64,000 nucleotides of DNA from Lagopus muta (lineage: Eukaryota; Chordata; Aves; Galliformes; Phasianidae), in assembly GCF_023343835.1 (NCBI RefSeq), contig NC_064434.1, positions 19,325,505 to 19,389,504 on the forward strand, written 5' to 3'. A program made the position numbers and the translations under genes. This document shows, one piece after another, positions 52,301 through 61,756 of this stretch (the first letter of the stretch is position 1; each line of letters opens with the position of its first letter). Below the pieces are notes generated by a model, which had not been told where the DNA came from, searched no databases, and saw nothing but the letters and a program-made list of their open reading frames with translations.

Positions 52301-54104
52301 TTCAGTATTACAAGTCTATGGTAGGGAGTATGACATCATTAACAAACTTATGTGAGGAAAATACCAAACAGGAAATGTTCAATTTCCAGGTTTTTCTATT
52401 AGATAAATTGTGTATAATTTCATTTCCCATGGAAATAGAAGGAATGAAGACTTCAGTGGTTTTTGATCTCCTCACTCTAGCTTTCTTGCCCTATGTGGTA
52501 AATTTGTTGACACTGGAAAAAGGAGAGAAGCCTCTTAAAACCTGGAATGACAAATTCTGAGCCTTACAGTGTTGATTAATCAAGAAATTTGTTTAATCTC
52601 TATCTAACTTTGAACTGTCTGGAGCCATCTCATTACAACTCAATTTCATTCCTGTAAAGGGGTCCATGTAAGGTGCAAAATCAAACATTGAAATTCACCA
52701 TAATTCATAACTGTCTGATTATTTAAAATTCATTGTATTGGATTCAGTTTTCCAAAGTGTTAAAGGAAGCACGAGGTTTGGTGAATCTGTAATGAGAAAA
52801 CCTCACTGAGAGTGTTTACAAGGATGGATAGTGATAGGACAAGGGGGAATGGTTTTAAACTGAGACAGGGAGGTTTAGGTTACATGTCAGGAGGAAGTTC
52901 TCTCACCCAGAGGGTGGTGAAGCACTGGAACAGGTTGCCCAAGGAGGTTGTGGATGCCCCATCCTTGATGGCATTCAAGGCCAGGCTGGATGTGGCTCTG
53001 GGCAGCCTGGTCTGCTGGTTGGTGATCCTGCATGTAGCAGGGGGTTGGAACTAAATGATCATTGTGGTCCTTTTCAACCCAGGCCATTCTATGGTTCTGT
53101 GATTTGACATTTCCAGTTCAAAAGCTAGTAGATTAAATTGACCTTTCAGTGTGCTACAGAACACAATCTCTAGCCTTAAAGTAATGGCTGCACTTTTCCC
53201 AGGCTGTTTTAGAAAGCTGTGGTTTAAGCTGTCATACCATGGGTTGAAGGTGACCCAGCTGCTTGTGAACTCTGCCTTCCATAGGGCAGCTCAGTTCCTT
53301 TTTGTTGTATGAGATTCCACATCTTTCCTTTATCCATTTTGAATGGGTTTGATTTCTGTGCTCTCTATCACATCATGACCCATTGGTGTAATTTCATGAG
53401 ACAATTCCTCACTTTGCACTAATTTGTACGCCCTGCCCATCTCCTTATAGCTGCCCAGGTAGAAAAGTGATTTCAGCTGTGGGAAAGATGGGAATGAAAG
53501 AGGAGAAAAATGTTGGAAAGAAAATGACAGAACTTCTGTTGGCCTGACCATCAAACATACTGCTCACTGCAGGGAGGTGCCTGTTGCCCTTCACTTGGAA
53601 ATCCAGGAGCTTGTACTTCCCTTGAAGTAGTGGTTGATTTCAGTTTTTCATTAGAGGCAAATTAAGTTCAGAAAAGTAACTAGCTCTTCAAATTGCATTT
53701 AATAAACTGTGTTTTTTAACTCCAAGAGCTCCAACTCAGGCTGTTTTTGAAGGGAGGAGAGTAGGTTTTCCTGAGATCTGGAGCTGTCTAACTAAACAGG
53801 CAAATGGGAAAGGCCTGTTTTCATAAGAGTTCAGTGTAAAAGGTTTGTGCATGTGTGTAGAACCAGTTACTGAAAACGCAAGCCTCTATCACTGTTTACA
53901 GTGTAAGCAGTTGCGTGTTGCTGTATGTGAATTTTTGCTTTCCTTCTTTAATTAAAAAGAATAGAGGGATCGTGGATATGAAGAGAAGCTTACGTATTCT
54001 CCTTCATTTTGCAGGATTCGGGACACCCCTGCACAGCCAGTGACCCGAACACCTGCCTCACTCCAGTATCTCCTCAGCATTTCATTGATCTCTTCCAATT
54101 TTGA
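31179..54104 (+). CDS. FBXO25: F-box only protein 25 (whole coding span, ten coding exons)
   Basis: Substrate receptor of an SCF (SKP1-CUL1-RBX1) ubiquitin ligase and paralogue of the muscle atrophy protein FBXO32/atrogin-1. From memory the human protein is about 367 residues and mainly nuclear. Coding segments: 31179-31315, 36451-36557, 37792-37841, 38963-39055, 41994-42087, 42712-42896, 44606-44788, 46620-46763, 50895-50921 and 54015-54104. They join in frame with GT-AG borders to give 369 residues, or 360 if the 27-nt exon is skipped. The order is: conserved N-terminus starting [12 protein letters not shown]; basic KKRKKD at 67-72, a likely nuclear signal; conserved helical region at about 98-222; F-box at about 228-275; Cys/His-containing C-terminus ending LFQF. 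No frameshift or internal stop is seen, so the gene looks intact. Identification as FBXO25 rather than FBXO32 rests on stretches such as [20 protein letters not shown] and [20 protein letters not shown]. Confidence 0.97.
32110..32275 (-). mobile_element. CR1 3' fragment, reverse
   Basis: 'CACAGAATCACAGAGATGAG', then 'GGGATCATCTAATCCAACCC', 'GCACATTGCCCAGGATCACA' and 'CACAACCTCTCTGGGCAGC' are reversed CR1 3' motifs. Intron 2 of FBXO25. Confidence 0.88.
33281..33350 (-). mobile_element. Very diverged CR1-like remnant, reverse
   Basis: 'TTTAGGTAGGAAAGGACTTC' and 'GGAAGCCATCTGGTTCAA' resemble the reversed CR1 3' end. It is short and has no clear tail, so this is a weak call. Confidence 0.4.
34878..34886 (+). 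repeat. Nine-G run after a T run in intron 2
   Basis: Eight T followed by nine G. Together with the G-runs at 35,148-35,166 it makes a locally G-rich non-template strand within FBXO25 intron 2. Confidence 0.8.
35148..35166 (+). repeat. Interrupted poly-G tract in intron 2
   Basis: A run of about ten G, one A, then six G on the coding strand. It could form a G-quadruplex in the nascent RNA with neighbouring runs (inference). Confidence 0.8.
35183..35374 (+). repeat. Diverged repeat, intron 2 copy
   Basis: It shares long blocks in the same order with 38,286-38,500 in intron 4: 'TCTAAACTCACATATCA', 'AGTTGAGCTGATT', 'AAACTTTTTGTGCAGTATTT', 'AACTTTGTRAGT' and 'TTACTTTTGCATAAAC'. The copies differ by substitutions and small indels. 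No known family was recognised. Confidence 0.9.
35472..35527 (+). repeat. Small GTAAGGGAA-type tandem array
   Basis: About five imperfect units of the form AAGTAAGGGA in intron 2. Each unit contains a GTAAGG word, which looks like a splice donor core. None appears to be used. Confidence 0.8.
36451..36557 (+). CDS. FBXO25: FBXO25 exon 3
   Basis: The acceptor TCTTTATTTTAG ends at 36,450 and the donor GTAAGG starts at 36,558. It encodes residues 46-81 and one base of codon 82. An acidic stretch (GGDDDE) is followed by the basic cluster KKRKKD at 67-72, a likely monopartite nuclear localisation signal. From memory this is the least conserved part of the protein between species, apart from the basic cluster. 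Confidence 0.93.
36558..37791 (+). other. FBXO25: FBXO25 intron 3
   Basis: 1.2 kb, AT-rich, with an A run near 37,528. The open frame at 37,041-37,370 on the minus strand is unsupported. Nothing else recognised. Confidence 0.8.
37792..37841 (+). CDS. FBXO25: FBXO25 exon 4
   Basis: A short 50-nt exon with acceptor TTCTATTTCAG and donor GTAAG. It completes codon 82 as Cys and encodes [16 protein letters not shown] to residue 98, ending in phase 0. The WIYVHKEST block is conserved in FBXO25 and close to FBXO32. By recall, human FBXO25 has Ser where this has Cys at the junction codon. Confidence 0.94.
38286..38500 (+). repeat. Diverged repeat, intron 4 copy
   Basis: Second member of the pair described at 35,183-35,374, in the same orientation. 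It has an internal extra stretch near 38,460-38,482 in which TTTGCATA is partly duplicated. Confidence 0.9.
38963..39055 (+). CDS. FBXO25: FBXO25 exon 5
   Basis: 93 nt, phase 0 at both ends, encoding residues 99-129, from [16 protein letters not shown] to RRFNYVVK. The acceptor TTCCTTTTCTCAG ends at 38,962 and the donor GTAAG starts at 39,056. This block is nearly invariant between FBXO25 and FBXO32 as I recall them. Confidence 0.96.
39056..39794 (+). other. FBXO25: FBXO25 intron 5, first part, with a 16-bp tandem duplication
   Basis: The sequence GTAACTCTTAAGTACA occurs twice in tandem at 39,397-39,412 and 39,413-39,428. The rest of this intron segment shows nothing recognised. Confidence 0.7.
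39795..40025 (-). mobile_element. CR1 internal fragment, reverse
   Basis: 'TGCTGGACTCTCCAGGAGAT', 'GAGCCCAGGACTAGATGCAG', 'ACTCCAGGTGAGACCTGACC', 'CACCTCCCTTGACCTGCTGG' and 'GTTGGCCACCAGGG' are reversed CR1 motifs upstream of the 3' tail. The 3' end itself is missing at the left. Intron 5. Confidence 0.88.
40026..41993 (+). other. FBXO25: FBXO25 intron 5, last part
   Basis: AT-rich intron with no supported exon or repeat family. Confidence 0.6.
41994..42087 (+). CDS. FBXO25: FBXO25 exon 6
   Basis: 94 nt, starting after TTTGTCACAG and ending with G at 42,087 before GTAAAC. It encodes residues 130-160 plus one base: [15 protein letters not shown], then [16 protein letters not shown]. It forms part of the conserved leucine-rich helical region upstream of the F-box, which is probably involved in protein contacts (inference). 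Confidence 0.95.
42712..42896 (+). CDS. FBXO25: FBXO25 exon 7
   Basis: 185 nt with acceptor TGTTTTTCTAG and donor GTATG, encoding residues 161-222. It includes [19 protein letters not shown] and [18 protein letters not shown]. The wording is that of FBXO25, where FBXO32 has a different sequence, so this exon is the best single discriminator between the two paralogues. Confidence 0.97.
43920..44115. other. GC-rich islet in FBXO25 intron 7
   Basis: About 190 bp rich in G and C (words such as GGGGCCGGCAGCC and GCAGCAGGGCCTCCAG) inside AT-rich intron. It has an unrecognised minus open frame at 43,916-44,116. It looks like a decayed repeat or captured sequence. No family identified. Confidence 0.3.
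44606..44788 (+). CDS. FBXO25: FBXO25 exon 8, F-box
   Basis: 183 nt, phase 0 at both ends, encoding residues 223-283. It contains the F-box at about 228-275. [11 protein letters not shown] is the start of helix 1 with the conserved Leu-Pro, and [13 protein letters not shown] is the end, with the conserved Trp. The F-box binds SKP1 and so links the substrate to CUL1-RBX1. Because the whole F-box sits in one symmetric exon, skipping it would give an in-frame protein unable to bind SKP1 (inference). Confidence 0.97.
46052..46300 (+). mobile_element. CR1 3' fragment, forward
   Basis: 'GGGAATGGCCTCAAGGTGTG', 'CAGATTGGATACTGGGCAAA', 'GGTGGAGCATTGGAACAGGC', 'AAGGACATGGTTTGG' and 'GAACTCGGTGGTCTTAGAAG' follow the CR1 order, ending 'GCTTCTTTGATTCT'. 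Intron 8. Confidence 0.92.
46620..46763 (+). CDS. FBXO25: FBXO25 exon 9
   Basis: 144 nt, phase 0 at both ends, encoding residues 284-331. It starts [17 protein letters not shown] and ends [12 protein letters not shown], with a CxxC at Cys322 and Cys325. The acceptor CATGTTCAG ends at 46,619 and the donor GTAAG starts at 46,764. Confidence 0.96.
46764..48749 (+). other. FBXO25: FBXO25 intron 9, first part
   Basis: No supported exon or repeat. Overlapping open frames near 47,238-47,617 are unrecognised. Confidence 0.5.
48750..48985 (+). mobile_element. Old CR1 3' fragment, forward
   Basis: Diverged but ordered CR1 motifs are visible: 'GCAGTTTCCATCCCGGAATT', 'GTGACTGTATAAAGGCTCTG', 'AGCAAGCTGGACTGATTGCA', 'GGCTCTGCTTTGAGAAGACT' and 'GAATGAAGACCTTCAGG', with a worn tail 'AATTATTCTCTGA'. 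Intron 9. Confidence 0.7.
48990..50894 (+). other. FBXO25: FBXO25 intron 9, last part
   Basis: AT-rich. The minus open frame at 50,000-50,341 (113 codons) is unrecognised. The word ATACTTGATCAG occurs twice near 49,025-49,062. Confidence 0.5.
50895..50921 (+). CDS. FBXO25: FBXO25 exon 10, 27-nt microexon
   Basis: Nine codons, DYHLALLLK, flanked by a pyrimidine-rich acceptor (CTCCTTCCTGCTCCTTG...AAAG) and a donor AAG|GTATTT. Phase is 0 on both sides, so inclusion or skipping keeps the frame. From memory, human FBXO25 has a nearly identical nine-residue segment at this place, and its isoforms differ by about nine residues. FBXO32 lacks the segment. It is thus a likely cassette exon. Confidence 0.85.
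52808..53102 (+). mobile_element. CR1 3' end, forward, well preserved
   Basis: 'GGTGGTGAAGCACTGGAACA', 'GGTTGCCCAAGGAGGTTGTG', 'GATGCCCCATCCTTGATGGC', 'AGCAGGGGGTTGGAACTAAA' and the tail 'CATTCTATGGTTCTGTGA'. It is very similar to the copy at 61,428-61,627, which suggests the same young subfamily. Intron 10. Confidence 0.95.
54015..54104 (+). CDS. FBXO25: FBXO25 exon 11, C-terminus and stop
   Basis: The acceptor CTTCATTTTGCAG ends at 54,014. The exon encodes [20 protein letters not shown] and ends QHFIDLFQF, with TGA at 54,102-54,104. The GHPC and second Cys resemble the partner half of the CxxC in exon 9, as in FBXO32. The last residues match the family ending (human LFKF as I recall it). 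Confidence 0.96.
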   Translation, partial: DSGHPCTASDPNTCLTPVSPQHFIDLFQF

Positions 54105-54605
54105 GCTGCTCAGTAGCTGTTTTCCTGTGTTGCGGTCACTTTTTTTGTGAGGAGTCGGGCAGGACGTGTTATGCTATTTATGCAGTGTATTTGTTTTGTT
54201 GTGGCTCTAAATGAGATGGGGAGCTTATCAGGCAGGTGTACTTGAAGTGGTGTTTTTCAGCAGAGAAGAGCTGAGGAGAGGACATTAAGAACTCTTTGAA
54301 AAATCTGTTGATAATTTTAATCTCAATTTTAAATCCATTTTGATGCCTTAATAACTGGTTAAAATTATGTGAGGGAATTATGAAGATTTCATGAAGTTAA
54401 ACTATCCTTCTACTATACTTTCAGGACCAAATGACTTTTGTTGTTGCTGATTGTTCTTCCTTCAGGCCACTGTTTCCAAAACATTTCCACGTAACTTGCA
54501 CTGTTATAAAAAGCAGGCTAATAATTCCCTTGGAGTCAAACCAGTTACCAACAAGGCATTAATCATTGTGAGCTAGTGAATAAAGTGTAGCCGTGGGTGG
54601 ACATA
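54105..54605 (+). terminator. FBXO25: FBXO25 3' UTR with proximal poly(A) signal
   Basis: AATAAA at 54,579-54,584 is followed by GT-rich GTGTAGCCGTGGGTGG, a good downstream element, giving a 3' UTR of about 500 nt. Further AATAAA hexamers at 55,097-55,102, 55,119-55,124 and 55,175-55,180, the last followed by a T-rich stretch, could end a longer form. Which site is used cannot be told from sequence. Confidence 0.6.
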
Positions 54606-55096
54606 CAAATAGAGGAAATTGACCAATTTTTATATATGTTATGCAAAAATATTTATTTTCCTAAGAGGACTTTATTAAATCTGTAACCTATCTCAGCATA
54701 TTCCATAACTGAAAACAGAGATGGGGCTACTGGAAGTGACTTCTGTACTTGTTGCTACAGCTTTCCTTTATACTGCTCAGTATGTCTACAAATGCAACTG
54801 CATCAATTCATCTTCTAAGAAGAAGACAGCATTACTGGAATTTAATGACAGTGGAGTTGCCTGCTTCTAGACTACAGCAGGACACAGTGGGACAAACTGA
54901 GGCTCTAACCTGACTTTGCAAGCTGTGGAAATCTTGGAAGCTGGTCTGAGCAGGAGCACCTTCTGCTAGGTTAATCAGGAAATAAATTCCCTGGGAAGCA
55001 TCTTATTCTAATCTGTAGTGCAAAAGGAATTGCCAAGCTTAAAGAGGTACAGGAAAAAAATTGCAGGAATTTTGGTTTTCTTGATGAAATTTAATC

Positions 55097-55200
55097 AATA
55101 AAAGGTAATGTACAGAAAAATAAAACTTACTCTATTCTGCAGTTCCTTGTTCTGAATCTAGTTTTGCACAGTGTAATAAATCATGTTTTTTATTACTCCT
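55097..55200 (+). terminator. FBXO25: Cluster of distal poly(A) signals
   Basis: Three AATAAA hexamers within 85 bp (55,097, 55,119 and 55,175), the last followed by TCATGTTTTTTATTACT. They are candidate distal ends for FBXO25 transcripts, giving a 3' UTR of about 1.1 kb. Confidence 0.45.
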
Positions 55201-55204
55201 TCAA

Positions 55205-58045
55205 ATCTGTCTTGCATAGAAATGAACCCATTTGAATTTTATAATAAGACTTTTCTATAGCCTGCTCTTGGTAGTAATTGGTAATGGAATGAGAAAAATG
55301 CAAGTAGTTCAAGTACTGTTGCTTTCCAGTAAAGACCGTATCAGCATTTGTTTGTCTAATGGGACAGATTGTTATTAGGCTGTGCAAGAAGAAGAGAGTA
55401 TTTATTTCCTTGGAAGATAGTTTTATTCACTAAAATTTCAGTCATATACTACCCTTATCTACTGAGTTTGCTGATCATAAGATTTTCAACAGAGGGATTT
55501 GTAGTTAATTTTCTTCCTATTAAGCTGTTTGCTGTGGTTATTGTAACTTTAAATTGTGGAGCTGTGCCATTCATTCATAACAATGCTTAGCCTTGCAGCT
55601 GTTCAACCTGCCAAGGAAGCTGCAGCTCCTCTTTGTTCTTACAAATTGCTTTCCTGCTTAAGGGAGTATGTGTACCCTTGCAGTGGTTGGTGACTGCTAT
55701 TCATCAATCACTTCTTAAAGATGGTTAAGGTTTTACTACTCTTTGTGGACTTTCCTGTAAGAATCTATATAACCACTCCCTGCTCACAAGAAAGGTCCTA
55801 ATTAGTGCTGAGCTTTCCATCTAGCGTGCTTGTTGATGATCTCTAATTGAAGACCACCACCACCAGCATGTTACCTCTAGGGAAGCTGAAGATGCTGGGA
55901 GGGTCACCATGCTCCTGCAACTTAGCCTGATGTAGCCTGGGTCACGTTAGCCTCCTTGGAAGCAAAAGCATGCTGCTGTCCATGAGGTGCCTCAGCTCCA
56001 AAAGCCCGTAAAATGGCTTTTTGAACTTTTTTTTTTTTTTAATGTATTTGCTAACCTCAGAAACTGGAGCTGTGCAGACATCTCAGAAGCATTTAAGGGC
56101 AAGGCTATTACTCTTATTTTCTAATCTTATACAAAGAAGATATTGAGGGCAGAGTCACACTGTCAGCTGCATTAAAAGCTTTTAACACAGCAAAACTGAG
56201 CTTTGGAAGTAGATCTACAATCTATTTAAATATTTAGTGAGCTATTTCTTAGGCACAAAAGCTTTGTTTATCACAACTCTTGGAGTTTCACACAATTGGT
56301 AATAGATCATTCAGAATCCTGTATGTGGAAGTTCTGTAACCCACATGTAACAAACCAAGTTCTGCACAGCTTCTTAAACAGGTAGGGAAACTCAGTGCCT
56401 AAGAAGGCACTCCAGAAGGCTAGGGAGCAAACAGGATGCAAAGTCCAGCACCAAGATGAACTGAAAACTGTCTCAGGTGCTCCAATTTTGTTCAGAGAGA
56501 GACTTCTCTCCTGCAAGGCCAAGCATATAAACCTGGGAGCTTGCCTCCTGCGTGCTTACAGGAAAAAGTTGAAGAGGTGAGCTCGTTTCTCTCTTAAGTA
56601 CATGAGAGTTCCTATTTTACCCTCACTCTTCATGGCTAAAACATTATTTTTCCAGATGCCTTGGTGCGGAAGCTGCATTTGAGGTGTGCCAGCAGAGCAA
56701 ATCAATGCCATGTTCCACATCGCCCTGTTCAGCACCAGGCAGGGTGGGCTCTTCAGGGATCACTCCGCACATGGAGTGAGGTGCCCCACTCACCCTCCCT
56801 GGCCTTGTCCCATGGCAGCACCCACACAGCTGCAGAGCCAGCCAGTTTGGGGCACTGAGCCATGAGCCAGTGAGAAATCACTGCTTTTCGGGATAATGTT
56901 CATGGAACCCTCCTTCCTCAGCCTTTTCTGCTGAACCTACTCCACTTGCAGAGAATCATTCATTTCCTCCAGCCCACACTCAATTATTGGAAGGGTCACA
57001 GCACCATGACCAACACACGCAGAAGGATCCAGTGCACACCCAGTGTGACCAAGCGTGCACACCTCAGTGTGTCAGTAAGGGAGGGGGCTGAGGGACCACT
57101 CTGGGTGCTGGCCTTCATATCTACTTAAGGTAGGCAATTTAATATAAAGATATCAGCATTAAATAAAGAAAACAATACCTAATGCTTGGAACTAGTTGCT
57201 AAATTACAGCTCAGAATATTCAGGTATTAGCTAGCTCTGCTATTTGCTTTTGCCCACTGTGCTTTCAGCTGCAAGGTCCAGGTCCTGCTCCTCAGAAGAT
57301 GGGAATGTAAATCCTACCCTTCTGCAAATTTCAGCAGGAGAAAGGTGACCTTCACAGCTTTTAGCACTGTACCTGAGGACAGGAAGGGTTCAGAACGTGG
57401 CAGAGGTCAGTACCACTAAGCCGGCGCTGCCTTCGATTCTCATGGCCCGCTCCCTTTCAGGCACTAAGCTGACAGTGCTTACTTCCTGCAGGTTTATGTG
57501 CCCATTCCTCTGCAAGTATGAATAAAACACGCTCAGCTTTTTACTTGCTCTACTTGATGGGTAGTCACTGTGCCTTCAGCTCAAAGCCCTTCTTACAATT
57601 TCCAGGGTGAACACAAAGAGCTGCTACTTAATTCCAAGTTTACTGAAATACTTCAGTTTTCAGATATGCTTTCCACCTGAAGGCTGTTTTTCTATAGTTT
57701 ATAACCAAGTAATAAAGGAAGAATAATTTCATTTGCTAAAGCTTGAGGTACTTCCCTCCCTCCACTGTCAGACCCCATTTGCTCTCAGACAAGGTTCTTT
57801 TTAGACCATTTACAACCAGATACTTTTCAAGCTGTAAATCTGTATTCCGTTTTCTAACTTGACAGTATTCCTTTAAAACTTTCTTAATTTATCAAAATAA
57901 TATTTTGGCAAAGGTACGCTTCAATATAATGCCAAAGTTCTAAAGTTGTGTGTAGCTGCTTATCAATACTTAGAAATATCTGAAAGGTCAGAGCCAAACG
58001 CATGAAGCCAGACTCTTTTTTTATGGTGCCAAGCAAGAAGACAAG
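55205..58045. other. Intergenic DNA downstream of FBXO25
   Basis: No supported gene. A less AT-rich patch lies at about 56,660-57,090 with several short unrecognised open frames. A long T run sits at 56,029-56,040. Confidence 0.5.
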
Positions 58046-58049
58046 GCAC

Positions 58050-58290
58050 TGGCCATGAATTGGAACACAGGAAGTTTCATCTGAACATGAGAAAGAACTC
58101 CTTTACTGTGAGGGTGACGGGGCACTGGAACAGACTGCCTGCAGAGGTGGTGGAGTCTCCTCCTCGTGAGATATTCGAGACTGGCTTGGATGCCCACCTC
58201 TACAACCTGCTGGAGGAAACCTGCTTTAGCAGGGATTGGACTCAATGATCTCCAGAGGACCCTTTCAACCATTTCTGTGATTCTGATTGT
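58050..58290 (+). mobile_element. CR1 3' fragment, forward
   Basis: 'GGGGCACTGGAACAGACTGC', 'CTGCAGAGGTGGTGGAGTCT', 'CTTGGATGCCCACCTCTACA', 'GGATTGGACTCAATGATCTC' and 'TTTCAACCATTTCTGTGATT' follow the CR1 3' order. The open frames here on both strands belong to the element. Confidence 0.93.
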
Positions 58291-58291
58291 G

Positions 58292-58705
58292 CAGAGCATC
58301 ATGCTGGGAGCAGGAGGGGAAGCCAGGCACAGAGCCATCAAGTCCAAACAAGCCAAGTCTCAAGTAACACTTCCCAGATTGTCAGGTATACAGGTTGAAA
58401 GGCAGTAAAACACAAAGCAGCGAAGTGGCCACCAGCCTGTAATTCTTCCACTAAGGGAAACAAAAAAATATCCAGACATTAGTGAGGAATCATCAGAATC
58501 ATGTGAGATACCAAAAAACATAAACGAAAGACAAATGCTGAAAGCCAGCCTAATCAATAGATTACGAGCACACACTGACCAGAAGTTAAATTAATGAGAA
58601 ATTAGTTATGGGGAAAGTTCACTTGGACAACAACAAAGAGACAAGAATCAGAAAACGTCCCACACTTACTGAGATATTCAAAGGGAATTTAATAACTGAG
58701 AGCTA
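58292..58705. other. Intergenic DNA, nothing recognised
   Basis: A-rich stretch between two CR1 copies of opposite orientation. No gene seen. Confidence 0.5.
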
Positions 58706-58707
58706 AA

Positions 58708-59033
58708 GCAGAGTCACAGACTGGCTGAGGTTGGCAGGGCTGTCTGGATCCATCTGGCCCAAATCCTGCTCTAGCAGACACCCAGAGCAGGGTGCCCAGC
58801 ACCACATCCAGGCAGTTTCTGAAGCTCTCCTCCTGTGTTTGTGCCCACTGCTTTTGTCCTTGACACTGGACACAGCAATAAAGAGCTCGTTTCCATCCTC
58901 TTTGCATTCTCCCCTATGGGCATTGATGGGATGCCTGGAGCCTCCTCTCCTCCAGGCTCAACAGTCCCAGCTCTCCCAGCCTCTCCCTATAGCACTCCAG
59001 TTCCCCGATCATCTTGGTAGCACCCTGTTGGAC
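58708..59033 (-). mobile_element. CR1 fragment, reverse, 325 bp
   Basis: 'CAGAGTCACAGACTGGCTGA' begins the reversed 3' end. 'GGGTGCCCAGCACCACATCC', 'CTCCTCCAGGCTCAACAGTC', 'CCAGCTCTCCCAGCCTCTCC' and 'ATCATCTTGGTAGCACC' then follow in the expected order. Confidence 0.93.
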
Positions 59034-59034
59034 A

Positions 59035-61425
59035 AATTAAGTCTCATCTATAGAAATGGTAATGCAGATTGAATCTGGAGAAGGTCTTGCCATGGGTTAT
59101 GCAGCACTAGTCTTCAAGGCATCTCCATCCCTGAAAAGATAGCCTAGACACCAAGACCTACATCTTGTACCTGTGCACAGGGGACTTCCTTCCCAGCTGG
59201 TCACTACAGCCAAGGATTGTATTGTTTAATGGGAAAACCTGTTTTAATGGGAAAAACTGTGTGAACTGGGAGCTCAGCTCCTGCGGCATAACCTCATGAC
59301 CAGCTGCTTTGCCACAGCACTTGGCCCAGCAGGCAGCAGCACGACAGCCATGCTGCACAGACATGGCAGAACACCTCAGGAAACATGGGACAGCCGTGGC
59401 TTATCTTCTTGTTATAAAAACCCACCGGTGATATTTTCTTTTCCCTTCACCCAGCAGTGATTTATGAGAATTTCTTCAGCTGTACCAACAGACACACAAA
59501 GGATTACAGGCACCACAGGGCCCAACTCCTGCTAAACCTCCGTAAATGCCTGTGACTACACAAAGGACTTTATATATATATATATATGGCAGACAATAGG
59601 ATTAGTTGTACCTTAGTCAAGCAATGGTACATTTAAAAATTGAATAAAAATTAAAATAACTAATTTTCAAATGAATCCTACGTAAAGCGTAACTGCATCT
59701 GCAGTATGACTTCTGGCAGTTTTGGATATCTTGTGCTTCATCCTATCAAACAATAGTTTACTTCCTAATGGGAAGTGATGCTTGATTTGTTTTCCTTTGT
59801 TTGTCCTGTCAAATGTTGGCAGCCAAGTTTCTGCCCAAATGTTCAAAAGATAAACTGTTTACAGGCATGCAACTTGAGGGCAAGTCTGCTACAAATGGGT
59901 GTCTGTCAGGAGAGAAGCAGCAGCGATTTGCACAATCACAGGGTCTTGGCATGTGTGACAAAGAAAGCCTTAGCTGCCTTAGTTGCCAGTAAGGAACAAG
60001 TACAAAAACAAAGCAAGGAATAGTTAATATTATCCTGCACATATATTTGGATTCCGCATAAACATGACTCCCTTCCTTTCTCCAGAAAAGACATTTTCCT
60101 CTGTCTTTCCAATACGAGGAGCAGTTAGCAGTGTAATCCTGGTGAGAACTTGAAGCCCCTGAGGCAAACAAGATGTTCAAAATAATACACTGGAGGTTTT
60201 CACAGGAAGGTAAGAGAAGCTGAAAGCTGAAAGGATCGATTCTGTTTCAAATCTGAACTTTTCTACTATACAACCCCAAATAATTATAACAGCCAATTCT
60301 TGGAGAGAAGTATTCAACCTCAGCTGCTCAGTCAGCCTTCTCAACACGGCGTGTGAGAGGTACCAGAAAGCAAAACACCACCATTATTTTCAGCAGTGGA
60401 CAAACAAGTCTTGCAGAACACAGACACTCATTTCTCTCTGCAAAGAGTAATGCTCTTGTTTTTTTTTCTTCCCCTCCAATTGAAAGCTCATATTTCAAAA
60501 TGCATTATTAAGCTTTCATTAGTGTTATTTAGTTCTGTACAGCTCAAGAATTTCAGTGCTCGCCAAGCTTTCACCAGATGTAATGCACTTGAAAAGAATA
60601 CAGCAGCTTTCTAGCAGCTCATACAGTAGCTTTCTAGCAGCTCATAGTAAACACTGGAAACAGAATTTTCTTCTTAAATACAGCACAAGTATTCCTTTAC
60701 TCAGTACCAGCAGTACAAAGTTGTAAATATCTTATGGAAAACTTTCCTTATGCTTCATTTCTTGTTGTATATTTCATATCATTCTCCATTAATACTGTTT
60801 TCATCCCTACTTCATCTTTTTCTTTAAACTCTTCATTGCTTTGCAATGAAGCAGCACCTCTTTTTCAGTGTTACTGTGCTGATGGAGGCCACAATAAATG
60901 CAACTCTGTTTTTTGAGTTGTACATCTTCGCGTGGTCAGCCTCTCTGCACCATTCCATGTCTTGTATGGCACATAGCACTCACGTTGCAAGAATATATAT
61001 TTTTAAGAGAGACAGACAAACAATAAAAGCCTTTGCAAACTACCACCAATGACTAAGCCTTTTAAGAACTTATTTTTCATCTTGACAGAGCTGGTTTTGT
61101 TTCCCAGGCACTTGCACGCACATCAGAATCCAACCAGCAGGCATTTGGGCAAAAATAAAATTGAGAATCATTTAGATGTAAAAAAAGTAAATCTCAAGTC
61201 CATTCATGTTCTCATCAGACTTTCTTTACAGAGATAGGACAGAGTACTGTCAGCTGATGTTCATGTACAGGAACAGGCACTACAGAATGTTTTGGAAGCT
61301 GAGAAAGCTGCCAGGCAGAATTCATCACGGCTGTGCTAACAGAATTTGGCAGCTTCCTTATCCCACCACAGCCAGGAAATGTACATCCTTTCCTGAGCTC
61401 CAACAAGAAGGCAGCTGCAGGTACT
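59035..61425. other. Intergenic DNA with minor simple repeats
   Basis: Contains a (TA)n tract at 59,571-59,586 and two 19-bp copies of AGCTTTCTAGCAGCTCATA at 60,605-60,623 and 60,628-60,646. The open frames near 59,775-60,180 overlap on both strands and are unrecognised. No supported gene. Confidence 0.5.
59571..59586. repeat. Short (TA)n microsatellite
   Basis: About eight TA units. Confidence 0.85.
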
Positions 61426-61427
61426 AG

Positions 61428-61627
61428 TGGGTAATGGTGGTGACACACTGGAACAGGTTGCCCAAGGAGGTTGTGGATGCCCCATCCCTGGAGGCATTCG
61501 AGGCCAGGCTGGATGTGGCTCTGGACAGCCTGGTCTGGTGGTTGGCGACCCTGCACATAGCAGGGGGTTGGAAGTGGATGATCATTGTGGTTCTTTTCAA
61601 CCCAGGCCATTCTATGATTCTATGATC
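61428..61627 (+). mobile_element. CR1 3' end, forward, well preserved
   Basis: 'CACACTGGAACAGGTTGCCC', 'AAGGAGGTTGTGGATGCCCC', 'ATCCCTGGAGGCATTCGAGG' and 'GCAGGGGGTTGGAAGTGGAT', then the tail 'CATTCTATGATTCTATGATC'. The closest relative in the window is the copy at 52,808-53,102. Confidence 0.95.
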
Positions 61628-61756
61628 CTTCTCCTCCCTCTCCCTGCCCAGGCAGTTGACCTGCCTGAATACTGAGGTATCCCTATGGAAGAATTTTATT
61701 CCCCAAGAATGCAATCTGCATGAATAATATCATCTCTTTCCGGGAATTCATCCACG

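Noticed and set aside
58021-58408. Open frames of 62-111 codons on both strands
   Set aside because: CR1 sequence.
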